Made by a program: the position numbers and the translations under genes. Positions 11,839-21,808 of a stretch of DNA of 64,000 nucleotides are shown here, piece by piece. Source of the stretch: Datisca glomerata. Lineage: Eukaryota > Streptophyta > Magnoliopsida > Cucurbitales > Datiscaceae. Location of the stretch: NCBI GenBank assembly GCA_003255025.1, contig QANY01006259.1, forward strand, positions 1,481,664 through 1,545,663. Reading direction: 5' to 3'. Position 1 is the first letter of the stretch, and the number at the start of each line of letters is the position of its first letter. Under the pieces are notes generated by a model. That model saw nothing but the letters and a program-made list of their open reading frames with translations, was not told the origin of the DNA and ran no database searches.

Positions 11839-12318
11839 GTAAGCATGGTCGATGATGCGTTACAAATCGTTGCATATTATTCTCAATATGAGTTACAAAT
11901 CATTGTATCTACGCCTTAGTATACCTGATTGAAGAATATGTCATTAATTTACCTTGCAGGCCTTGTTTACTTTCTTTTTACCTATTGCACAATCAGTAAT
12001 AAGAGTTCACCTAGAGCAAGTTTTTACCTATTGCACAACCAGAAATTCGATGTGACTGAGATTGGAAAATGACATATGAAGGTTTATTCTTGGTTTGGAG
12101 TTCTGAAAAGGATGGTTTGAAAGAAACTGGTGACTTTGCAGGATCTAGTTGACAATGGCTTTTAGTTTTAAGGTGTGATGTTCCACTTTCAAGTATTTCA
12201 TGTCGATTTCTACTTCAAAACTTTACTCTGTTCAATGCTGATATAAACAGAAATCCGATGTAATAGAGATTGGCAAAGCATGAAAATGATACAATTCGAT
12301 TCAAACACAGTGTGACAC
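11839..12318. other. No gene recognised; short internal duplication
   Basis: The stretch ACCAGAAATTCGATGTGACT-GAGATTGG (about 12039-12068) is repeated in diverged form at about 12248-12278. I see no coding sequence I can name between the p23 and NAC fragments. Confidence 0.4.
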
Positions 12319-12444
12319 CGATTCTATCCAACTGATGAGAAGCTCCTCAGCCACTTCTTGAAGAACAAGATGCTCGGCAGTGACTCTCTTGTAAAATCCA
12401 TCCCTGAAGTTGATTTCTGCAAGTGGGAACCTTAGATTTGCCTA
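12319..12444 (+). pseudogene. NAC-domain transcription factor, first-exon fragment
   Basis: The translation RFYPTDEKLLSHFLKNKMLG, then SIPEVDFCKWEP, matches subdomains A-B of the plant NAC DNA-binding domain. A single-base loss turns the expected Trp-Asp-Leu-Pro continuation into a stop at 12433. A GTATGA donor follows at 12445, where NAC genes usually have their first intron. No second NAC exon is found downstream. The fragment has the same orientation as the p23 copy 500 bp upstream, and both lie between transposon-like repeats. That suggests joint capture or duplication. Confidence 0.85.
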
Positions 12445-12860
12445 GTATGATCTTCTCTTACTGTAATCTTATGTGGGATTTCTCTATTTTTATTGAATCT
12501 GTATAATAATTTGTGTTCTTAAATTAGTAAGCAATTATATTTCTCTCATTCCAACAATGCCAAGTTCTTGATGGAAACCACAATATAAGGAGTGAGAAAG
12601 TGAGAGAGCTTATTTTCTATGTGTGCATTATATCCCTACAATGATCTAGCTTGTTTTTGTATGACTTGGTTTTTTCTTCAAAATTTTGTTTGTTCATTTG
12701 CTCTCTCCTTCATCAGAGAAGAGTATTTATCTTTATAACATTATCTTAGACGATGAGTAAATGTTTCTATTTAATTAATTGCTCGCTCGTGATTATTCAT
12801 GTGTGTAAATTGTGTCATTGGAAGGTATATTTTGCCTTTCGATGCAGTTTCTTTTTAAAA
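12445..12860. other. AT-rich, no gene seen
   Basis: This region may include part of the NAC first intron. It has no recognisable coding sequence or RNA gene. Confidence 0.4.
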
Positions 12861-13150
12861 AAATTCAGACCTTTTAATGACTGGATTCCCCGTTGTCTAA
12901 TTTCTTTTCGCGGGACTTTTAGATGACGGTGAATACTCGTCATATAATGTGTTTTCTCGGCACATTAGATGATGGGGAATGTCCGTCATTGTAGATGCTT
13001 TTTATAACGCGTTTTTATTTCAAAAAGAAAATATGACAGCCCAAAATATGACAGTGACATAACCGTTATTAAAAGTGTTTAATGACGGATTCCACCATCA
13101 TTGGAGGTTTTTAATGACGGTTTATACCGCCATCTAAACTTTAGATGGGT
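12860..13150. repeat. Subterminal-type repeats (TGACGG, ATGACAG words)
   Basis: TTTAATGACGG, TTAGATGACGG, CCGTCATTG and TATGACAGCCCAAAA recur in both orientations at 20-60 bp spacing. Such clusters characterise CACTA-type subterminal regions. The TATGACAGCCCAAAA word is the reverse complement of one at about 2010. No CACTA terminus was found beside it. Confidence 0.5.
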
Positions 13151-14505
13151 TACGAGCAAAGTTGTTATTTCTCAACTCAATTATTTGTTGCTTCTTTATT
13201 TTAATGAGAGGTGATTGTTTCTATCAACCTAATGAATTTTAATTTTTTTAATCTATTTTCTTTTGTAAATTTTCACATCCAAAATTCTTTAGTTTATATC
13301 TTTTTAGATGAATATAAATTTTCTAACCAAACAACCTCTTCAAACACGTCTAATAAAACTGTTGCTTCTCGATGAAGCTTATTTAAAACTTGGGGAGATA
13401 AATAATACTAAAAGCTCGATTGCTATCAACTTTTCAATAAGTTCAGCATATTGAGGCAGCTACTCATAGCATAATTGATGGGAAAGGAACATTAATTCTT
13501 GAAGTTAACTTATTCCATTGATCAACTGACTTTGTCAAGCTTCCAAGTTGTTCTCTAGTGCTAAATCATTGCCCCAAAGAAAGGAAAAGATCCAACCTTT
13601 TGAAAATAGAAAGCTTAATCAAATCTAATGAACTAGGAGAATCTAATAACTTCCTAATTATTAATAATGAAATTAAAGAACATATCACAAGGCAAAGGCA
13701 ACCAAGTTGTATATAAACTATAATCACTAATATACAAAAAGGAGGTTAGCCATAAAGTAGGATTTTGATTGCAAATGGAGAAAAACTTTTGGAGTAATGA
13801 ATCTTTATACATCACTAGGCTTCGTCATTTATCATTGTTAACTCATTCTGCTAGACGCTTAGTCCAAGAAGGTTCTAAATTAGTAAAAAAAAATTGAACA
13901 CATGTATCCACACATACGATACAAAAATGTGCAATCACCGTATTTTTATCGACAAAAGCAATTAAAATAAGAGTTAGATTTAACTTGCATCAATGAGTTT
14001 GAGATATTAATAATTTACACTCACCAAAACGGGCGAAATTCCTTCAATATTTTTCGGCCAGTTAGTCTATTTTTCTTCATTTTCTGAATAGAGTTTATCT
14101 ATCACTTACCATTGGTCAAATAGTTTTTTGTCTCCTTTACTATATTTTTTCAATAAAAAATTTAACCAAAATAAGCTATAGCTTACTGATTTTATTCATT
14201 TAAAAGTTTATCAATGTAAATTGCCGGTTGTCTAAAAGTTGTTAGGTGTATATTTTAACCCTTAAAGTAAGTTTTCGATTTTTATGGTTTTAGTTACAAA
14301 TAGAAGCATTTCAAGGGTAACTAATGTTTAAAAAGTGTTTTGAGCCATTAAAATTGTCTCAAACGAAATTTTACATGTAAAAGTGACTTAGCATTTACCC
14401 TAATTATTGTTCTCGCCCTCTTTCAATTACAACTATACAAGTATCTTATGTGATACTCAACTTTTACATTGAGAAGAATCAATATCACATCAATTACTTA
14501 TCTAT
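13151..14505. other. AT-rich intergenic DNA, nothing recognised
   Basis: Both strands lack long open frames and show no family I can name. Poly-T and poly-A runs are common. Confidence 0.5.
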
Positions 14506-15310
14506 ATACTATTTATAAATGGGGTTAATAGGGGAGAAGTATTTTTCGACAAAGATTGGCCACCTACTACATGAACTTCCTTAGTTGTTCTTTATAAATG
14601 TTAACATTAAATATTAATAATTTTAAATTAAATTATTGATAATTAATTCTATAGCTTAAATTAAAAACATTAAAATGAATCAAATATATATTTCTTAGAT
14701 ATACACAGCTAAAATAATAAATTTTGAAGTGGCTAAAACATTTTAATGAAATCTAATATATTTTTATAAATTCTACAGAAAACAATGCTTTATATAATTT
14801 CTTTTTATACCTATGATTAACTATTGTACGTTTAGTACTTTTTCATATTTTTGGAATGATATCAATAGACTTTTTGTTGTTTAAATTAATGCGTTACAAA
14901 CATATATTTACCATGCATGAAATGAAAATAAGACGCATGAAAAAAGATCAAAATGAATTAATTATAAATTTACTAATTAAATCATACAGTTAAATTTTTT
15001 AAGCAACTATATATGCTTGAACTAATGGATTTTGAAAATAAACAATGTTCTACATAATTTCTTTAAGGACCTATATTTAATAAATTTGTTAATTAAAACA
15101 TACAGTTAAATTTTTTTTAAGCAACTATGTATGCTTGAACGAAATTTGATATGTTTTTAATAGATTTTGAAAACAAACAATGTTCTACATAATTTCTTTA
15201 AGGACCTATATTTAACTAACTAGCTTATTTCTAATACTTTTTCATTTTTACAATATGACATTATAGTATTTGTATTGTTTAGCTTAACACGTGTAGCACA
15301 TATAAATAAT
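14506..15310. repeat. Dispersed AT-rich repeat with internal tandem units
   Basis: The start (TATTTATAAATGGGGTTAAT) and following text are repeated in diverged form at 19625-20090, and the first bases again at about 16037. Internally, GCAACTATATATGCTTGAAC and the AACAATGTTCTACATAATTT block occur twice about 120-140 bp apart (15003 and 15121; 15040 and 15177). It is probably a non-autonomous element of unknown class. Confidence 0.5.
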
Positions 15311-16036
15311 TTAGAGAAGAAGCAAACGAGCTCTTTCCATTCGCTTCCTGGGCCTAAAGCAGTGTAGTCTTTCCTGATCAAATCAAGGATTTGGGACTTC
15401 TTGCTACGCTACTTAAGAAATCCATTCTTTTTTAGTAATATATTAGTAATATATATGAATAGAAAGATGGATCCATCCATCTATCCTATCCGATTTTTCT
15501 TTTGATATCTAAAAAAGAATCGATTTCATTCAACGTTTGNNNNNNNNNNNNNNNNNNNNNNNNNNNNNNNNNNNNNNNCCCCCCCCCCCCCCCAATGAAA
15601 TGGCTTTCCTAATCAAATCAAGGATTTGGGGCTTCTTGCTACGCTACTTAAGAAATCATTCTTTTTTAGTACTATATTAGCAATATATATGAATAGAAAA
15701 ATGGATCCATCCATCTATCCTATCTGATTTTACTTTTGATATCTAAAAAAAGAATCGATTTCATCAACGTTTGATTCAAAGAACTGCACCCCCCCCCCCC
15801 CAATGAAATGGCTTTGTTGCAATGGATGGTAGAGGGTCCGTAGTACCCAAAGTAGTGGAGTGATTCGGTAGCCAGAAAGGAGCCTAGAAGTGCCTATTAC
15901 TACACCACACTACACTTGGCTCTACACATTTATAGAGCTAACCCATGACTAGTCCCTGGCAGAGCTAATGGGGCTTCAATCCTTATTCTTTATCCCCATC
16001 TTGGCCTAGACAAACGAGGCCTTACTTATCCAGGTA
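15305..16036. other. Organelle-like segment with an internal duplication around poly-C runs
   Basis: The composition here is less AT-rich than in the flanks, and the text resembles plant organellar intergenic DNA. That is an impression only; no organellar gene is identified. A unit from TTTCCTGATCAAATCAAGGA (15371) to GATTTCATTCAACGTTTG (15539) recurs at 15604-15773. Both copies are followed by a 14-15 base C run and AATGAAATGGCTT. The first poly-C run abuts the 39-N gap, so the duplication could be a misassembly. Confidence 0.4.
15540..15578. other. Assembly gap (39 N) next to a poly-C run
   Basis: The N run is followed directly by 15 C residues (15579-15593). A homopolymer of this kind commonly breaks assemblies. 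Confidence 0.98.
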
Positions 16037-16386
16037 CTATATATAAATGAGGGTTAAGCGAGAGAAATATTTTAGACTTTCTTGTCCAAGTAATTTAAAT
16101 CTAGTTCAATTTTACCAAATACAATATTGGTGAAGGCATTTGAAACATTTATTAGCTTCTTTATGTCAAAACCAAATGGCTAGTGATCTTACTTTTCATT
16201 AGACTCATATTTAGATTTCATAAATCAATTTAAAATTATATGTATACCATAATATGTCTATATATATATATATATATATATATNTAAAATAGTATATTTA
16301 AATTATAACATCTTTCTACCAACCCAATACATATTATAATATGTAATAGTATTAATTCATAGAGTTTGCAAATTACATTTAATTAA

Positions 16387-19123
16387 AGGAAAATTTCAGT
16401 AAGTTTAATTAAATGACACTCACTCTCTCTTTTAGTTTAAAAATATCATTCACACCTCCTCTCGTTTTTAAATATGGGCACTCACACCCTCTCCTTGTTT
16501 AAAATATCACTCACAAGTGACACCCCCTCTCTTTTTTAAATATGCACACTCACACACTTCCGATTAAATTTTCTGTTAAAATATCATTGAAAGACAATTA
16601 TACCCTCTGTCAAAAGTAAATTCTATTAACATTTTTTAACCTTTTTCTTTTTTTACTCTTAATTTTCCCATTTCTCCCCTTCCCCAAGCCCCAACCCGAT
16701 GATTAGGGTTCTTCCACCATAAGCTTCACAAATTGGTGGACCGAACATAGGTGGTGCTCAGAACGGTGGTGGTGTTAACGGAGTGGGTTTCTTTGGAGGG
16801 TGGTGATGTCCGCAGAGTGTGTTTTGCAATCTTTAAATTTTTAAAAGATTTTGGAACAAATTAACATATAAAATTTGTCGTCAACCGAAATCAATCTGCG
16901 TTTTGCAATATTTCCCTTAATTATTTGGTGGGTTATTTCTGTTGATTTTCACTGAAATCTTTCCCCTTTGATTTTCTGCCGAAATGTAGACTTTAGTTTA
17001 TTGTTCTTTTGAAAGGTATTGCACTATGGCTTTGAATACTTCCATGCTTTAATCTGGGCATTAACTGGAACAAGACATTCTTCCATGATTTTCACTGAAA
17101 TTGTCTTTTTTTTGTGATTACTATTTTTCTGATAATATTTCCTTTCCTTGCAATACAGAGTTTGGTTTTCTTGTAATTTGGACATGAGTTGACTGTTATT
17201 CAAAGCAAATGATCCGTGATGCGAATAAGTGGGAGTGGTTTCTCGAGGAGCCGATGATGAAGCTTACGGTGAAAGAAAGCGATGATGATGAAGCTTACGG
17301 TGGAGAAACCAGTTTGTTTCCAGCTTTTCACGTAGTAAAATTCATGATAAACTTATTTTTCAACAGTTTCTTATGTTTGTTATAAGTATTTTCATTTAGC
17401 ATGGTAAAGTTATTTAGTCTGATAAAATAACAATCTCATATTACTTTCTCTATCATTTTCTCACAAAAATTCACTTTACTAAATAAATTTCTCATCTTAT
17501 AACACATCTACACATTTTTCAAAATAATTTTTATTTTCTCAAATTCCCATAAAAATATCATTACTTGTTTCAATTATTCCTACTTGATTTTGATATTTTA
17601 TTTTTTTCAAGATCAAAATCTCTCAAAAGTGTCATAAAATATCTTGATCCTGGTGGAATCGAAATGGTCCTGATACCGAATTTTAAGATTTTTTTTGGCC
17701 CTTCCTACTCGTCCGCCAATTCGTGTCGAGGTCCTCTCGTGAGATTAAAATATGCACGCTAATTAGAATGAATGAAATAAAATATTAAGTTTGAATTAAA
17801 GATAAAAGATCTTCATATATACAAAATATAAAATCTAAATGATTTGGATACATGTTAATAATATCAAATATTTTTTTGAAATTAAAATTAGTTTTTTTCT
17901 AAAATAAATATTATTCATAAACTATCAATATTTAAAAAAATACTAAATTTATAAAGGAGAAAATATTGAATTATTTATTGCGTCTCATTTTTTGTGTGGA
18001 AGACCAGACCCGTGAAACAAAACCATGAATGAGGGGTCACTCAATCATTTATATTCAGTTTTAAATTGTATATAACCAAAATATAAAAAAAAAAGTTACA
18101 TCATTGTTTTGTTTGTTCCTGTAGTAGAATTAAAATATTTTGCTCGTTCCTGCCAGAGCGGAAGGATATTGATAATCATGGTGTACATATCTACTAAAGA
18201 AAAATATATGTAATGGAAAAACTGATGTATTATTAAATATTTTAATGTATGAATATAAATGATGGTGATTTATATCAGATTTATTTTTATATATAAAAAA
18301 ATAAAATTGCATGATAATTAATTTACGATATCAGAGACAATTTAATCAAACATGGCATGGATTATTAATATTCTTTAATAGTTGCTAATAGAGAATCTGT
18401 ATACAATTTTGCTATGTAATTTTGAACAATTTATCATTTAATTTATTTGTACGGTGTAAGTAAAAAAATTATTTTAGTTTTTAACGTTGTAAGAGAAAAA
18501 TAGTTGATTTAATTTTATCGATAAGTTAATAAAATAGTTAATTAATTAATGAGTAAAATTATGTATATATAAGACATATTATGTATTACAATCTATAAAT
18601 AATTATTGATAAGAAATTAAAAGTTGATAAAAAAATTATAAATAATAAATAATTTTATTACTTTAATATAATTTATATAATTTTTCTAACAACTTTATCA
18701 AATTTTCACACACAACTTTATTCAAGTGTCTTACATACCAAAAAAGTAATTCATATTTTCTGATAACTTTTTTCACTTAATCATGCGTTATTAAATATTG
18801 TAATCTTAATATCTTGTTATCTAATTTTACCACTTAAATTTTTTCAGTAACTTAACTTTTTCAGCATTCTTACTTAATTCATACCAAACGATCCATAATT
18901 ATCAGGTTAGGGGCTTGGGAGAGAGATGTAGACAATTGAAAGTAAAAGAAAGGAGATGACTTTTGAGGGTTTTTGAAGTGGAGGTATTTAAGTAACTCCA
19001 TCTCATAGAGTCTCACTTTAACGGAGGTAAACCCTCTAAGGAGGTGTAAGTGATATTTTCAAACTTAAAAAAGATGTGAGTGTCATTTAATAAAATTTCA
19101 GGAAGTGTCAATGAAATTTTCTC
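16387..19123. mobile_element. Non-autonomous Mutator-type element with 9-bp TSD
   Basis: The left end AGGAAAATTTCAGTAAG then AAATGACACTCACTCTC is mirrored by the right end. That end reads GAGAAAATTTCATTGACAC then AAATGACACTCACATC when reverse-complemented. CACTCACACC-type words repeat inside both arms. Both ends are flanked by TTTAATTAA (16378-16386 and 19124-19132), the 9-bp length typical of Mutator insertion. That TSD is palindromic, so it could also belong to the inverted repeat. The 2.7-kb interior has no transposase. It includes a GC-richer patch (16680-16820, 17210-17330) that could be captured sequence and the anonymous frame 17565-17762. Confidence 0.6.
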
Positions 19124-19194
19124 TTTAATTAATATTGTAAAAATTTAAAGCAGAATCTTAGAAACAACAAAAGAATGAAAGTTATACCATAAGT

Positions 19195-19490
19195 AGCTTT
19201 GGAAGAACTACGAAAATGACCAAAAATAGAGATGAACTGTAGAAATGTCCAATTTCTTTTTTGCAAAAATGACTGGAGCAAATAATTTTGTTACCCAATT
19301 ACGATGGCATATCGTAACTAATTTATTTATGCATATGTAATTTTCATAATTAAATTATTTAACTCGGTCATTTGTAGCTATTTTTGCAAAAAAGAAAAAG
19401 AAAAAAAATCCCGGCCAATTTTGTAGTTCATGCTGGCAATGTGTTTTTGTTTTGTCATTTTTCGAGTCACTTTTGCATTTTAATACATTT
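19195..19490. repeat. MITE-like inverted repeat
   Basis: The left arm AGATGAACTGTAGAAATGTC then TTTCTTTTTTGCAAAAATGA pairs with the right arm. The right arm, reverse-complemented, reads AGCATGAACTACAAAATTGG then TCTTTTTTGCAAAAATAGC. The centre is an AT-rich loop with a TTACGATGGCATATCGTAAC hairpin at about 19296-19315. There is no coding capacity. Confidence 0.6.
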
Positions 19491-19624
19491 AATTACAGAT
19501 CTTTTACATGTATTTAAGCTTTTCATTTATATTTATTGAGATATAGTAAATCTCAATCAAGATAAGTCATTTTGTTGATAACAAATTCTTCAATGTATCA
19601 TAAAAAAAAGATCTTAACACGTGC

Positions 19625-20090
19625 AAGCGAGGGATTGTTAAGGGGAGAAATATATTTGGGCAAAAATTGTCCTCACTGCTTCATGAAATTCCTTAGTTGT
19701 CATTAATAAATGTTAAAATTAAATATTAATAATTATAAATGAAATGATTAATAATCAATTATATAACTGAAGTTCAAATATAATAACATAACTTTATAAC
19801 ATGCATGAATAAAAATAAGATTCATGAAAAAATGTTAAAATGAATCAAATATACATTTATTAGTTAAAACATACATGTAAAAAAATAAAGTTTGAAGCAA
19901 CTATATTTGAATGAAATTTAATATGTTTGGATGAATTCTACAAATAAACAATATTATATGTATTTTCTTTTTGCACCTATGTTTAACTTGGCACATTTTT
20001 ATCTTTTATAATATATGACATTAAGAAAAATTTTAATGTTTAGCTTAGCACATACAACACACATATTATGAATTATTATAGGATTTATAA
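19625..20090. repeat. Second copy of the 14.5-kb dispersed repeat
   Basis: TGTTAAGGGGAGAAATATAT, CCTTAGTTGTCATTAATAAA, AAAATGAATCAAATATACAT and AAACAATATTATATGTATTT align in order with 14520-14830, in the same orientation. No gene is seen. Confidence 0.5.
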
Positions 20091-20099
20091 AGATAAATT

Positions 20100-20985
20100 A
20101 ACCGAGTATTTGAATCTCATAACTTTATTTATGTGGGTCCATTCAGTTTCAGGAGTAGCTCATGAGGACATAAATGCAAAACAATGACAGTTGAACAAAA
20201 AATGTGTTTTATACCAATGTACACTTCTCAAACCCATATGAGATTGGTGTCATCACTAAATTGGTGAAGACCAAAATTAATGTTCAAATTAATTTATTTA
20301 TTATTTTATAATTATTAGATAATTAGTAAATAAAAAAAATTATTAATTAGGATCAATTTAATTCATCGATTTGGACAATTGAATTTGAACACAATTTTGG
20401 CTCTAGAGGAAGAAGTGAAAATTGCATATAAGTGTATATGGATTGGGGAATTTAGGTTTTTGACAATAAGGGTATATATGTAAATTTCATATTTAACATA
20501 ATAGGGTTACATCTATGAAACCCAAAGGGTTATGCTAAGCTAAGTGTTAGATGAAACAGATAAAAGAGTTTACTCCTTCCCCACACTCAGTGTCGATAAA
20601 AACTATCAAAGGAAGAAGAAAAAAATTATTTTTTCTTCCTTAGTAGTTTAGAGAGTCCACGCTCTATTTCTAACAATATCCTTGGGAGATATACTTCTAA
20701 ATCCTACGGCTGGTTGTTGGTGTGAAGATCAATTGAAGTTCTCTGAATCTCAAGAACGAAGAACGCAAGGTAAATCATTATTGGATCCCGCCAAATAAGA
20801 ATTTATCCAATACAAGAAAAATTATAAATTATTTATATCTCTTCTCGATACATTTATCTGAATATATATGATCGTTTAATTATTTTATATTTAATTCGAT
20901 TAAATATTTGTTTTGAAAATTTTTTATATTCCGCCCACGAACCATTCATGGCTCATTAATATTTCTTCAAAATCTAAAAACTCGA
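20100..20985. mobile_element. Candidate LTR remnant
   Basis: A CT-rich leader-like stretch (20570-20760) is followed by an AT-rich tail ending TTTTTTATATTCCGCCCACG, as in the 3' part of many plant Ty1-type LTRs. Neither a partner LTR nor a TSD was found, so this is weak. No coding sequence is seen. Confidence 0.25.
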
Positions 20986-20989
20986 TTTA

Positions 20990-21700
20990 ACAAAAAGGTA
21001 GTATGAGATCATACGTGCTTAAGTTGACTTTAACATCATGTTAAATTATGAGCTGAGTCAAAATCTTAAGTTGTTGGATTAAGTCAATTTTATGTATTTG
21101 AGTTTGTTCATTAACAAAATCTCTCACATGTAGGGTTGAATTTATTAATGGACCTAATACGTGAAAAAATTAATTTCAAATGGCGAGTAATAGTGTTGAT
21201 GTAGGGTTTGAACTCAGGACTCTGATTATGAACCATATTAGAGTCTTTGAACCTAATTCAAACTAAAAATTGTTGGGTTGAGATGAATTTTATCAATGAA
21301 TCAAATTTCTAACTCACAGGCCCACATATACTTGAGTTGACTTTGATACTATATTAAATTATCAGTTACCCTAAAAGGTTAAGCTATTGGGTTAAAATGA
21401 AATATTGTACTTGAATTAACTCTTTATTAGTACTCCCCCACAATGTATGTTGAAATTTGTTAATGGGCCAAACAAATAGACAATTTATTTTAAATTTGGA
21501 AGACTATTGTTCGTGCAATAGTTTGAACTTAAGACCTTCATGAGTTGGCCCCAAGATTTTAACGTGATCTCACAGTCAACTCAAATATGAGTAAGCTCAT
21601 ATATACTACCTTAAGGATCAGGCAAAATGCTGACATGCACCCTTGTCAACTAAGAATGTTATAGGTTAAAAATACACATAAGCTTGGGAAAATCCTCTAA
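20990..21700. repeat. Degenerate repeated module (AGTTGACTTTRA words)
   Basis: The phrases TTGAGTTGACTTTGATACTA and TTAAGTTGACTTTAACATCA, each followed by ATRTTAAATTATSAG and a second half about TTGTTGGGTT, recur around 21020, 21330 and, inverted, 21540-21600. A similar module appears at 29560-29710. This is a common form of decayed plant repeat. No gene is seen. Confidence 0.45.
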
Positions 21701-21808
21701 AGCTATTTTTATAGCGTGAGTTAAGCCACAAGAGTTTTTTTTAACATGACAGATCTCTTATTCACCGGAAAGGGGTTTGAACTCCCCAAAATACAATCTC
21801 TCATCCTT

